NCBI GenBank assembly: GCA_015501595.1
Contig: JADNRX010000096.1
Location: 94,956-158,955, forward strand
Direction of reading: 5' to 3'
Length of the DNA: 64,000 nt
Source: Hymenopellis radicata
Taxonomy: Eukaryota > Basidiomycota > Agaricomycetes > Agaricales > Physalacriaceae
The first letter of the stretch is position 1. The number at the start of each line of letters is the position of its first letter. Made by a program: the position numbers and the translations under genes. Shown here one piece after another: positions 23,061 to 34,882 of this stretch. Below the pieces are notes generated by a model, which was given only the letters and a program-made list of their open reading frames with translations, did no database searches and had not been told where the DNA came from.

Positions 23061-23813
23061 TCATGTGGGCAAGATGCCTGAGCGAACAATTTCGATACGT
23101 TTTGAGGGTTTGCCTCCCAGACTTCCAAGAGACTCGATAGTCTTGACGACGTCCATCCCTTCAGAGACTTCACCGAAAACAACATGCCGTCCATCAAGCT
23201 GGAGTGGTTACCATTCAGTAGCTAGTCAGATGTCGCAGAGCGGACCTACCCAAGCCGTCTCAACCGTCGTGATGAAAAATTGGGAGCCATTTGAATGTGG
23301 TCCCGCATTGGCCATCGACAGGAGCCCAGGTTTTGAGTGTTTACGACGGAAATTCTCGTCTAGAAACAGACGGGTCCGAATAAGAGAATGGAAAATGCCC
23401 GCAAGGCAAGCAGAACGCACCACGGAACTTTTCCCCATAGATGGATCTTCCTCCCGTCCCGTTATGCGCAGTGAAGTCTCCGCTCTGGATCATGAACTGG
23501 AAGCCTAGTTAAGCTTTTGAACCATCTAGATGACTATAACGCACCCCCGGAATGACACGATGGAAGCAGCATCCAGTGTACCCGAAACCGTGCTTCCCCG
23601 TCGCCAGTTCGCGAAAGTTTCGAGCCGTGTATGGCGTTACCGTGTCATATAGGGAGAACACGATTCTGCCCGCAGGGCGTCTGTCGATTTCAATGTCGAA
23701 CTGGATTGGCGCGCGTCAGAGATGGGCCGCTCAAAGATAAGTAGCACCTACGAAGACGTTGTCCCTAAAGATTTGTCAACGCGGGGAAAATAGAAGGGTG
23801 CAACCACGTACAT
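23061..23813 (-). CDS. cyclophilin-type peptidyl-prolyl isomerase
   Basis: Cyclophilin, a peptidyl-prolyl cis-trans isomerase. Read on the minus strand, five exons join in frame: (AT)[24 protein letters not shown] through [25 protein letters not shown] through [24 protein letters not shown] through TTVETAW, and [19 protein letters not shown] to the stop at 23061. The active-site elements [24 protein letters not shown] and the LDGRHVVFG strand are present, and the Trp of the cyclosporin-binding loop is at ETAWLDG. Introns are GT-AG and 40-66 bp. With the short form the start codon is split by the first intron (AT at 23813-23812, G in the next exon). An in-frame ATG at 23932 would add about 40 mostly hydrophobic residues that could be a signal anchor. 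Family and intact state are clear; location (cytosol or secretory route) is not. Confidence 0.85.
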
Positions 23814-23932
23814 CAGAAGAAAAATGAGTAGGAGACCAGAAGTGACACTGCGTCTGCACGTCAGAAAGTGGGAAGTCACCCTATAAGAGGAAATGCAGGG
23901 GAAGATGCGGGGAAATGATACGGATTTCATCT

Positions 23933-26654
23933 TTGCCAACCGCGCCTTATATACCGGAACGCCACGATTATCTGGCGACCTGATTTGACCCTTAAATCTG
24001 ATGATGACGTAGCTCCATACAGTCACCCTTCTTGTCCCGGGGACATGTTCGGCCTAGAATCCGGGCGGTATTAGAACACGGTCCCCAGGAAAGAACATCA
24101 ACGCCTCGGTGTAACGCTTGGCAAGGGCGTAGTGCTAATCATGGCACCCCACATGATTGATCCCGACTGCACGAAGCCACGCAGTGTTCGCAAGAATAGA
24201 ATGTAGCCCTCGGGGAAAGCAGATCTTGCGTATGTCGTGAGTGCGGTATCATTTCATTAGACTCGCGGCGGCGATCAAGGTGACAGGTAATGCACCACGA
24301 CCTAAACGTTCATCTTCATCCTCGCCTCAATCGAGGAGTTCCTCCGGAAGAGAGCACTACGTGTCAATCGATAACGGCCCGTCGTGGGTAAGAGGATGCC
24401 GAACCTATGCATAGAACCGCAGGAGGTCAGCATCTCGTACAGCGAATGGGTTTCCTCTGCGTCGGCATTTTACGCGACTAGTGCCTCGCCTCGTGGGTGA
24501 AAGGGAACAAGCCGTGAACAAATTGTAATACTCGGACATTGCCACACAGATTCTCGCAAACAGCCGGTGATTGGCGGCTGCCTTACATACGGGCGAGCCC
24601 CGCGCTGATGGACGCGACACTAAATCGCCAACGCCCGTGCACCCTAGAATTCCAATCGGTCAGAAACACGGCTACAGCCGGCACTCTCACATACCCGGGT
24701 CGAGTCGCACTTTGTGATGTTGGCGGGGTGTGTGTCCTGAAGCTAAGCTGTCTGAGCGTCATCTATAGGTCCGCCGACATCAGAAACATGAGACGGAGGA
24801 ACAATAGAGTACAATCGAGAGCTTATCCAGACTCTCAGAGTACGTGATGGACCACAACACCTGGCTTTTCGGTGCTAACCGAACCGGCGGTTGATGAAGA
24901 CTGTTGGAGGGCCATTCGTCACTAGTCAAGCGTGTGAGGACAACACAGCCCAACGCGGCCATTGAACGCTGGACTGGATGCGGAAACAAAAATAGTGCAT
25001 TGAGTTGAAAGTAATGAACATATTGAGTAAGGGGTGCAAGGCAAACCGGTACTTTGCATGGACCGAGGTTGAAGACGGGGTTTTCAGCACAAAGGCAGTC
25101 GGGCACAAAGGGGCGTCCTGCGACAACGGCTGAAGGCTGGGCATGTGTCAGTATCATTATGCACCCACAGGGCAGATGAGGGACCATACGAAATGGAGGA
25201 TACGGAGCCTGAACGCCACGGCAAGTCCTGAGGGACAGCCTTTGATGTTGGGGGTAAACATTCCTCTGGTATCCCCACAGGTCCCAACACAGCAAGAAAT
25301 AGGAGATCTTGTGGTAGTGATTTATACCAGTTCCTTAGCGCGCATTGGAGCCAAGGCATCACATCGCTGAACAAATTTCAGCAAAAGACGGGGGTGAAAC
25401 AGGGAAAAACATAGGCCACGCGACTTCAGGCTATATTCTATGGGTCTGGCAGGTCCTCATGGGAGACCCTTGGAGGGCAACAGAGGTAGAAAGGCGGTAG
25501 AAACGACGTCCAGAAACCGGGGATACTGCTAGTGGTCGACGGGCTATACGGAGTTGAAGAATGGTGCCATCTAGACAGTCCGTGCGGCATCCGTCCCACT
25601 GGGATAGTCGTGCCCGTCGGCGTCGTAGGTGTTGTCGTCGTCGCGGCGAACAGCGAGCATGCTGATGATGATGGTGGTAAGAAGCAAATGAGAACAACCG
25701 GCCGGATCGGCTTCGAGGTGGATCAAGTGACTTATTGGCCTCAACATTCCCAAGTCGTCCCTCTATTTTCTCCTATGAAACTGACAGTAGCCGAATCCAG
25801 AATCAGGTACATCAGCCGACTAACTGCGGCTCTCAGTGCTGTCGTTGCCTCTATCCTCGCCTAACACAGTAGCCGGCTTGTCCGTAGCCTGTCCCTTGTC
25901 CTCTTGAGCTACGAATATAATCGGAACCCATGCTCGGGCAATCGATTCAACCCAATACTCTAAGTATCAAAAAGGTTCCGCCTTCATAGGACGCCGCGAC
26001 GCGGGGAATCCCTGGACCACGTTAGACTATACACCTGTCCGCACGTTAATCCATGGGATTTGCGAAGTTCTGCGTCTGCGCACCTTTCTCCTTTAAGGTC
26101 TGTAGAATGTATTCATATTGTATTGCTTTTCGCGATATGTACAGCTACTAGTCGTTTAGTCTTCAACTTGACTTACGTTCAACACGACATTTTGAGAGTG
26201 ACGGCACTCGGGAAACAGGCTTTCTGTAATTCTAGCTGACTTTAAGCAAGGATCAATGTGGCGCATATATCATTAGTTCCCTCCGACATTCTATCGAAAG
26301 TTGCCGAGTGCCAACATCTCTAGTGACGCTTCAAGCGCATCAAGTCTTCAAAACTACGTCGCACAGATTGAAGCTTCAGAAGTCTAGAAGATCACTACTC
26401 GAAAGGCATGTTTCCAGTGACTACGGGGTGGAAACAAGCTTTGCGTATAATTTATTCGAAGGATTTCTGGATGAGTGTAGGTTTATGGCAAAACTACGGG
26501 GCCGCTAAGCACTGAAAGCAGACTCAACATAAGCTTGTCGTCAAGCTGTCAATTCTGCCTAGTAAGGGAGACGAGCTGAGCACCTGTGTGCAGCAAAACG
26601 AACATGGAAGTTCTACGCCAACTACAAATCATTGAGTGGCAGTCAAGTTAAGAA
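23933..26654. other. no recognisable gene
   Basis: About 2.7 kb. Frames such as 24780-25295 minus and 25532-25864 plus have no family motif. A minus-strand segment near 25571-25753 has one short hydrophobic run next to an acidic stretch but no supportable gene structure. I see nothing definite. Confidence 0.35.
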
Positions 26655-26776
26655 AGGTCTTGCTGGGATTCGAACCCAGATCTACCCATGGACTGCCTGC
26701 AGCACCGCACCAGAGACTCGAGTGCGGGGACTGCAGGCTCTTGACCGGGGAATGTTTGCCATTACACCACAAGGCC
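26655..26776 (-). tRNA. tRNA-like gene with long hairpin in the anticodon region
   Basis: On the minus strand, GGCCTTG pairs with CAAGACC (six of seven; C3-A70 is a mismatch). An A-box-like D arm (TGGTGTAATGG) and a perfect T arm (CTGGGTTCGAATCCCAG) follow. The anticodon stem is weak (CCCCG/ATGGG), and the expected loop is enlarged by about 50 bases forming a strong stem: GCCTGCAG pairs with CTGCAGGC, and CCCGCAC with GTGCGGT. Reading straight from the D arm, the anticodon would be CAA, but a Leu tRNA should have a long variable arm, which is absent here. The isotype is therefore undecided. It is either a tRNA with an unusually structured intron or a tRNA pseudogene or SINE-like derivative. 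Confidence 0.6.
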
Positions 26777-27548
26777 TAGCTAGACACGGCTATCAATGTC
26801 ATAACATGATGGGATTGGAAAAGAACTTCAACTTGCGGAGAAGTCAGAACTTCTGACCTCGGAGGTCGGCCCGAATCACGTGACAGAAACCCTAACCAAT
26901 TGGCGCGCGTCTGGTCCTTTCCCGCCGTCGTCCGCTCTTGGCCAATAACTCTTACTTACTAGTGATACAGTCCCACAATGCCTGGCCAAAGTTTTCACGT
27001 TCTGAAGAGAAGGCACATTCCCGGAGTGCCGACCGTCGCTAGTTTGTGCCCTGCTACGCGCGGTTTAGTCGCTGTCTCCGTTACCATGTACGGTACAGAA
27101 GGCTCTGTGTGGGCCTATGGCACGAACCTCCTATATCACAAATATTCGGTGGCCCGCTAACCTAGAACTTCTCTGCCCAGATGAGATGGAAGCATACAAG
27201 TCGACGATCGTCGTGTGAACGCGACCTCTGGTCCAAGCGCTCACAGTCGTATTCATTATACGTAAATGCACGTTCTTGAGGTACTTCAGTCTTAGCTCCC
27301 GCTCCTTGAATATTACTTGTGTTGGCTGATGCATTCTTTGTAGAAACGTCAAGGGCGTTCTCGTCGAATCCGTCCTCTACCCTCGATTCATTGCCTCACG
27401 TACGTCTGTCTTTGGTTGACATGGGCTCCTCCTATCCACCTCTGCAGCGATGTCCAAGCTCCTTACCTCTATTCTGGTTCAAACCGAACGTCGTATGAAT
27501 ACGACATCAAGTAAAGCCAGCCTGAAATGTCTTCCGCCTCTACATTCG
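26777..27548. other. intergenic, promoter side of the secreted-protein gene
   Basis: No gene was recognised. A frame at 26978-27160 plus reads smoothly but is only 60 residues long, with no motif. Confidence 0.35.
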
Positions 27549-27555
27549 TATAAAA
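27549..27555 (+). promoter_or_regulatory. TATA box of the secreted-protein gene
   Basis: TATAAAA lies 69 bp before the ATG at 27618, a usual distance for basidiomycete genes. Confidence 0.6.
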
Positions 27556-27617
27556 ATGCTCCCTTTCCATCCATGCTGCCCATCGCACCCTGCGTTCCTC
27601 CCTTTCTTTAAATCGAA

Positions 27618-30142
27618 ATGCTTCGTCCTATATGGACTGCTCTCAGTGTCGCTCTTTTCTCTATTCATACCGTTCTTGGTCAAGTAACGTCGGTGCCGTA
27701 TGACCCGTCGCCTTTTGCGACTATAGGATACATCACCGGGTTCGTCTTCATTTCTCCATGTATTCCCAGGGCTTTGGCTTATGCTTATCCTAGTGGAACT
27801 CTGAACAATGCCTCCGACGTCCTTTCAGGCGGAACCTTGACGCTGAACGGCAACATCGAACTCGTCATTCCGCGAAACCTCCTTGTCAACACGCCCTCGC
27901 TTACCGCAGTAGCTTGGGGCGAGATGTTCACCCCCGATGGTGTTCTCAATTTACCACTATGGCCTGAAATCAGCTGGGAGGCACAGGTCAGGCTCTCCCA
28001 TTCGTTGATCTCAAGGTCTAAACGGCATTCAGGTTTTCGTAAATTACATCAACGGCCAAAAGATCGCCGGCATCGTCTACGTTTTCCAGGAAATCGCCAA
28101 CATCAATGAAGGCTTTATCACAGCCATCGATTACGAAAAGGGTGAAATGCGCATTGACGGCACGTTCGGCGATTTGACGACAGGACAGCGCGTTGTTATC
28201 AATGATCCTGGTTAGTCACTTTGGTGGTAAATCCCGGCGAGGAGCTGACATTCTGTTTGAAGTCGGCCGTTATGGATTAGTCCACGGCGACTGGCCTCTG
28301 TGGACTGCAGACACGACAACCCGTCCGTCGCAGCCTCGACTGGGTTTCCCGTGTGTCTTCCCCGTGTAGATCCTGCCGTGGAACTGGACATCTTGTGCCC
28401 GGACTATAACCGACCTGTCGACGCGTCGGGTACGCCACTGACTGGCTTGTCAGTACTCTATCTATTATCGATCTATATATACTGATTTAGATGATCTGTG
28501 CATAGTACATTTGCTGCTCCGCCCGTCGCAGCGGGACAGCCCGACCCGAATCTCTTTGTTCCTTGAAAGTTGGCGACTTCATCATCTATAGTGCAACTCT
28601 AGTTCAAGATGCTAACGGGGAAAGGCTCCTAGCTGCGTACACTATTGATGCCAATTTGGGTATCTTTACAACACCTGGAACAATGTAGGCGACTTCATTC
28701 ATAACGATCTATTACGGTTACTCACATGTATCCTAGACCTGCTTACCTGCGGATTGAAACCCTCCAAGCTGGGATCAATGGAGGTGAGTAAATGTCACCC
28801 ATGACTTACTCTACCTACCCAACGCCTTTCGCAGATCCTGCCGGCGAAATCGCTCAGACACGAGTAAGTCCCCTCTCTTCATTTCCCGAAGGACGCTACA
28901 ACCTAATCTTCAAACCAGGTCGAAGGCTATATCACCGACGAAACCGCCACTATCTCCATCTTCGTCATCGAAGTCGATCCCTGCACCGGCGAACAAAGCG
29001 AACGACTGTGGGGATCCGCCATTCCCCGCACCACCGGGCGTAAAGGGCAATGGCGCTTCCGCGTCAACGGCGATACAGCCGGTCTTGCGCCTTATACGCG
29101 GAAGTCGTCGTCCGCGTGTCCGGTGGAACTGTGGCTACTCCCAACTCGATTCTCGCTGGTCAATTCGTCTCGCCATACCCTCCAGATGGCTTCGTCTTCC
29201 CGGAGCTGCTCGTCTTTGGAGATCCGCAGATCCCACATGAGTTCCAGCTGTTTGAGCATCTGGTTAACGGGTACGGGCCGTGGCTGGGAGGTATTCCTGG
29301 GGTACCTCAAGCGGTGACGGGCCGGTGGTAGGGCAGTTGAATCCGTGGCCAGGTGGGTATTGACATCCGAGCGATACAGATGCTGATGAAAGATATGCGT
29401 AGGTGTTGGAACGCCTGCCATCATTGACTGTCCCGTTATCGATCCTCTAGTACCCGTAGTGGACGCAGGTCCCGATATCACTGTGGTCTCTGGCCAAAAT
29501 GTGTTACTTTCAGGCTCAATCGCGAATGAAGTAGATGGTACGCTGTTCTAGTGGACTATGTTCATGTGTATCTAATGACGGCGTATAGTGGGGAACGTCA
29601 CCTTCGCTTGGACGCAGATCTCGGGTCAGACTGTCACGCTGGCTGGGACTGACACGATCAACGCCACCTTCGTAGCGCCTATAGTTTCAACACTGACCAC
29701 TGTCGTGTTCTCATTGACCGCATCGTCTGATGCCGGATCGACTACTGACAGTGTGGCGATTACCATTAATCCCTCTGCTACTGTTGATTTCGTACGTGGA
29801 TGCATTGCCGTTTCTTGATCTGTTCTTTACGCTTTTAATTATAGATCACATTGGAAGAGGTGTCGTGGAAGAGCGGACGAGGTTCCGGCCTGTTGACTGT
29901 TACAGCCACAACCAACAGCGCATCTTCCGCGTTGTTTATGTCTGTGAGTACATATCACTGCGTCACTTGCAGTGAAGGCTGATGACTGCTTACAGGCCAC
30001 TAACCCGAACATTGACCGCTTGGCAATGTCACCTTTAGGCGGGAACCGCTTCCAGATCGTCGTGTCCGTGAGACCGGCGCCGATGTCGGTGACTGTCTCT
30101 TCAAGTCTCGGTGCTTCCACTACAACCTTCACTATTACTTGA
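27618..30142 (+). CDS. secreted protein with PKD/Ig-like domain, function unknown
   Basis: Multi-exon gene. The start MLRPIWTALSVALFSIHTVLGQ is a clear signal peptide. Further exons read ATIGYITGFV, LNNASDVLSGGTLTLNG, VPxDL-type strands, FVNYINGQKIAGIVYVF, then MRIDGTFGDLTTGQRVVIND, and FAAPPVAAGQPDPNLF with short introns between. The middle exons (about 28830-29320) include a segment ending in ELLVFGDPQIPHEFQ. The C-terminal exons from 29440 read VPVVDAGPDITVVSGQNVLLSG and NVTFAWTQISGQTVTLAG, the signature of a PKD/Ig-like beta-sandwich. The last exon ends STTTFTIT at the stop 30142. I recognise this as a family widespread in Agaricomycetes without assigned function; cell-wall or extracellular binding is plausible. 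The structure looks intact, but some of the roughly ten introns could not be fixed exactly. Confidence 0.78.
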
Positions 30143-30403
30143 GAACTATGCTTTCCATCTTATTCCACGTGTGTACGATTGTGATTCAGAAATTCAGTAC
30201 CCATACTTCACCAAAGCGTTCCGCATTGATGTTCGATTCGTAGATTCGCTGAGCCGCCTGGGTGACAAGAGTCAAGCTCTGAATTACGAGCTTCAGAGCA
30301 CATATTGAACGGTATCATAACGAACGATAAGTGGGCGGAGGCCCAAGCGATGTAGATGTGATAGACGTCTTCCCAATACACGTCAGTTCACGTTTCAGAT
30401 CCG

Positions 30404-32002
30404 CTAGAAGATGCTTACGACTTCTGGATCTGCTGGCGGGTTCGCAGGCATTCCACCAATAAAGGGATGAATTACATCCACTCCGTCACCGAGCGCATCA
30501 GACCGTGGTCCCGCGAAGGCGCGCAAAGTCCCCGCTTCGCGCTGCGACATGGGACTAGGTGCTCGCGTCGACATTGGATCCAAGTCCATATATGAGTTCC
30601 CCGAGTTATGGCCGCGTTGCCGTCTGTTGAGATCGACGAGGAGAATGTTGGAGTATCTAGAATGAGAGCAGTGAGCTTCGTCGAAAGGGAGGAGAGCAGT
30701 CTCACAGCTTTCCGACCAAGTATATACTGTTCGTATAAGGTTAGCTCGCTTGCTTACGGATGAGAGGCTTGACGAGACATACACTGTTATGTTTGAGTAT
30801 GCTATCGGAGCTTTGACAAAGAAAGCGACGTGACAAAGCGAGGCGAGTGCTGCGAGAACACTGCTCTGCATGGTGCGACTAACTACGGGGACGAGAACAC
30901 TTTCATTCAGCATATTTCCCTTGAAGGTCCACAACTGCAGTGGTGTAAGCGACTCAGGTGAGATGATAAGGAGAGACACTCACGAGGTATGAAAATACGC
31001 CAGCGATAATATATCGCAGGGGAGCGCGATACCCGACCAAATCTAGTTGCCCAATCAAGGTCTGGACTTTCCCTCGCAATAAGATTAATCAGCTTTACCT
31101 TTGCGACGTCACTAAGTTGTTTGGTTGCGCTGACTGACTTCAAGTCGAGAAACTGCATCCGATGTTCGGCGTACTGGGACAGGCAGTTGAATGAGTGACT
31201 TACGAGGACCCCAAACGCGATACCGGTGGAACACTGGGCGATGGAGATCTTAGGACAATGATACATCAGTCAAGCTCCATGTTTTAGACGAAGACTCACT
31301 AGGGCAACAAGGACCCCAAGAATAGTAAACAGCAGTCGACGTCCTAAAGCATGAATTCGCCTTCAAGTTATCAGCGTTGGTCGCAGGCTCAGCATGAGCA
31401 AACCGCACCAAGAAAAATACAGTTGAACGATAGTGGTAACTGGAGTAACACGTTATAGGAGTTCGAAGACAAGACGTCAAGTGGCTGACCGAGGCTGACA
31501 GGAATAGCCCTTGCCGTGAAGCTTGACAGTGGTGATGCCAGAGCGACTACATTTCCCCATTCAACGGAAAGCAGTTGGCGCACAGCGTGCGTTACCAAAC
31601 CAGTCTCAGCGATTTCGACAGCGAAGACAAAATATACTAGTCATGGGATATTAATCAATGTAGTCTAGAGAAGGTCTTCGGAGACAGACCGAGCGCAACA
31701 AGAGGCTTGTTGTCTGTCTTGAGGTACCAGATTGTGTAAAGATCTTTTAACGAATCAGAAGAAAGTTTCGTTGCCAGTGCCAGAGAGCCTTACAGACTTG
31801 AATGGATAAGACACCGAGGAAGCCCAGTCCAAGAGCGCGCCATAGAGCTACGGAAATCACAATTGATCCCAGAGTATTCGTCTCGAGAAAGGGTGCGCAC
31901 GAGAGGATCAGTCCTGAGATTGTTATCAAAACGACGAATGAAGCTACAGACAGCAGTCTACTCACACCGTTGTAAGGCTAGTGCAGTGGTGGCCGTCGAC
32001 AT
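30404..32002 (-). CDS. DUF6534-type multi-helix membrane protein
   Basis: Minus-strand multi-exon gene. The start at 32002 gives MSTATTALALQR, spliced to LGSIVISVALWRALGLGFLGVLSIQV (helices 1-2 area). Later exons read YFVFAVEIAETGLVTHAVRQLL, an exon with SIAQCSTGIAFGVLVSHSF, and a last exon with ESVLVPVVSRTMQSSVLAAL and RYSNILLVDLNRRQR. The order (short start, THAVY-like helix, inner helices, then LVxLNxRQ before a disordered tail with SPMSQREAG) fits the DUF6534 family of fungal membrane proteins. These are often compared with receptors, but none has a proven role to my knowledge. The tail ends EVVSIF at 30404. A TATAAATAC element about 95 bp upstream of the start is a candidate promoter. 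No lesion is seen. Confidence 0.68.
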
Positions 32003-33114
32003 GATGGAGTTCAAAAGCAGATACAAATGAGCGTGGAATCGTCGAGAGAGCGAAGGAGAAAAGAAGATGGACCACGACCGTCTGTCTTGTATTTATATTG
32101 TTTGAAGACTAGGGGATCAAGGGGTGGAACTTGACGACCATCCTAAGTTCTTGATGACGTCCACGCGCTCTTCCGACACAGCGTGTGCGTGTAGTTAACC
32201 GTCAATCTTGATTGAACATGCCCTAGTGTCGGCATGTCCCACATGTGTTCCTCGGGGAGACGTCGGCCTGATTTCTCAGTGGTGGTGAAGGCATCACACC
32301 CGAATTCGAACGAAGAAGATTTCACCAGTCAAAGTTCTCCAGACTCCACAGTGTCTAGTCAAAGTCGCTGGAATCTTCCAGTGAAAGTACAAGAAACAAA
32401 CAACTCTAAGAAAAGAAAAATGATTAGCACTCGAGAAGCTCGTGTCTGGTAGTCATCTTGCGCGATTGTCCAGATCATGCTCTTCACACGCGTTGTTGAT
32501 GCGAATGCCAGTGAGGCCGCTCCACCTTCTCGTGGTAGGTTACGTCTGGTATCCCTTGCTATCCGACGCTGACCTAGACGGATGACAATGAATGAGAAGT
32601 TAGGAGAGGAGCGGCGTACGACTCGTGTGAAGAGTGACCGCCGTCCAAGCAAAGTAGGAAGTGGGGAGTAGTGGTGCTTCCCCAATTACTTCACATACAT
32701 GGATCGTGCTCATGAGAAAGCCGAGTACGTGAGCGCAAAAGAGTTTGGAGCACGTGACTGCGGCGGAATCTGCCGGTTCTGAGATGCCCTCAATCCTCTT
32801 CCGCTCTCCAAGACTTAGGCTTCGACAAATCTTTCCAAGTTCTATTCCTTCTGCATGCCGAGAGCTGATAAATAAAGGAGTTGACTGTTTCTTCCAGCCC
32901 GATTGTAGGTACGAATAGTACGGTGTGTCTCTGCATTTCGAGCGTAAGTACTACGATTTGATATACCTGCATTAAACCCGCAGTTCCTCTAAAAATAACC
33001 CAACGAGAACCACCGTTACGGGTACACAAACTACATAAGTGTTCGAAGCCTTGTGCAATGATGAAAACTTCCCTCTTCGAGATTGCTGTCCGCCCTTCCC
33101 TATCACAACCCTAT
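32003..33114. other. no recognisable gene
   Basis: The short frames on both strands have no motif. It contains the promoter side of the DUF6534-type gene and the sequence just outside the right duplication arm. Confidence 0.4.
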
Positions 33115-33128
33115 CATGTCCTCTACGT

Positions 33129-34392
33129 TCATTTCGTCCCCAGCTCTTCGTCCATTGGCGATGTCGACGGATGCGAGACGTCTTGACGCACGGAAACATC
33201 AGTGTCCAGTACAGAGTTCTCCGTCCTAGTAGGATGAACACTGGCGAAACGAATGTTCTCGGCGATACTCCTCATGTTGGTACGCATATGCGGGAGTGAG
33301 GTTCGCGTCCACGAGTCATTCGGACTCGCCTCTCCAGTCATGACGCGGCCAATGATCATGGTGGGTGCGGCTGCCTAGTGCGTACATCAGTCTACAAGTC
33401 AATGAGACATGATTGGGGAAGTCTTACCGCCACGGCATTCAGCATGCCTTGCGCGTACAAGTTCGCGGAACTGAAGTACGGGAGGTAAAAGTCCCTGAGA
33501 TACAGGGAAAGATACACTAGATACGTGGCGGAGAAGAGGAAAGCGGATTCCACCATAATCTCAATGAGCCCACGGTAGGTGCGCGTGCGTTTTAGTCCGA
33601 CAATCCGAATAATGCGCACGATGATGAGAGAGGTCGTAAGGATATTGATGGATGCTGTGATGGAGTAGTATACAATGATCCAATTGATTTGTGTCAGGGT
33701 GCCGGCAAATGTGGTCGTGGGCGGGAACAGTACCAGCATGTAGAAGACATGGCTAACTGTGGCACTGGGGTCAATAGGCAGTTTCGGAGGAAGTTGAGCA
33801 CATACTCAGGCCGCCGAGAATACAGAGCACTGGAAGGGAAACGACAAACCAATTGTGCTGATATAACACTCCGCATCGCCAAACCTTTGACAGTGTGAGC
33901 TTTGAACGTATCAGGATGTCATTACTCACATTCGTGAGTTCAGCAAGCACAACATTGAAAGGAGTTGCCGTCATGCCCAGGATATTGAGGGCGCGTCTTT
34001 GAGGGGTGAAGTTCCCGCTGCCTATGCCTGATATATATCCGAGGACGGAATCCTCGGATTGACCATGGGTAACGTAGGTGGTATATATCCCATTCCACGA
34101 AAGCCCAAAGCTCATCGTCGCCACGGCCCATATTAGGCAGAGGACAATCGTCAAACCGACACGTTGACGGGGCCATTCGTGGCGCGCCACTGGTAGCATC
34201 ATCAACGTGAGCCGTCGTCGTAAAAGAACCAAGGGAAAGATGTAGCATACCTATCTGATGCATGGTAGCGACAAAGATCATAACGTAGAGGCCATAGCAG
34301 AGGATAGAGATAATGTGACCGTTGAGATTATTGCCGATGAGACGGCGTGCTTCGTGTTCTGACAAGCCAAGTTCTTGCGCGACGGAGGACAT
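33129..34392 (-). CDS. seven-helix integral membrane protein, copy 2 (shortened tail)
   Basis: Inverted paralogue of the gene at 8033-9336, with the same exon-intron plan and nearly the same helices (WRCGVLYQHNWFVVSLP, VESAFLFSATYLVYLSLYL). All splice sites appear conserved. Differences include a GAT/VAT change in helix 1 and several substitutions in the tail (DVSVRQDVSHPS against DVAIHHDGSHPS). In the last exon one base is missing relative to copy 1, just after GACGAAGAG. This shifts frame and ends the protein at DEELGTK, about a dozen residues before the end of the copy 1 tail. The membrane part is untouched, so the protein may still work with an altered tail. Confidence 0.75.
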
Positions 34393-34840
34393 AGCAGGTA
34401 GGTTGGTATGTATGAGTCTGGAAAGTTGAGTCGACCTTTAATAGGATAATGCGAGAAGCTAGTACCTGAAAACGCGTAATGCCGTAGCTACGTTGCAAGG
34501 AACCAGGACTTCGACTCTTGAAGTCCACTGACAGATGAACATTGGAAGCAGAGCTACAACTTCATGAGTGGAGCCGATGTAGAGCAGCGCACTGGAGTCC
34601 AAACGACGCACAGGGACGCCGATACTGAAGGCCAATAGAGGCGCAGTAGACGCCAAGAATAGTACTTAACTTCACCGTCAACTTGACGAGCAAACTCCAG
34701 CGGTGGCGTCGAGTAGATTCGAGCAGAGCGAGAGACGTTTGATTGGCAAGTGCGAACGGTAAGAATAGCCAAGGCCCATTCAAATGGTAGACAGATGGAG
34801 AATCATGATTCAACAGTCAACTGGGCACCAGACTGTATAG

Positions 34841-34882
34841 TTAATCATCACCATCATCAATTACTCGGCACGGACCTATTTA
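34841..34882. repeat. 38-bp indel bounded by TTAA
   Basis: The right arm carries TTAA, 34 bases and a second TTAA here. The left arm has a single TTAA (7579-7582) joined directly to the same flank. One TTAA plus the insert was either gained here or lost there. Confidence 0.7.

Noticed and set aside
23226..23438. Cyclophilin first read as a pseudogene because of stops between motifs
   Set aside because: All stops fall in GT-AG introns of 40-66 bp, and the exons join in frame from start to stop.
26655..26776. Calling this tRNA-Leu (CAA)
   Set aside because: The anticodon read straight from the D arm is CAA, but there is no long variable arm and the anticodon stem is mispaired, so the isotype is left open.
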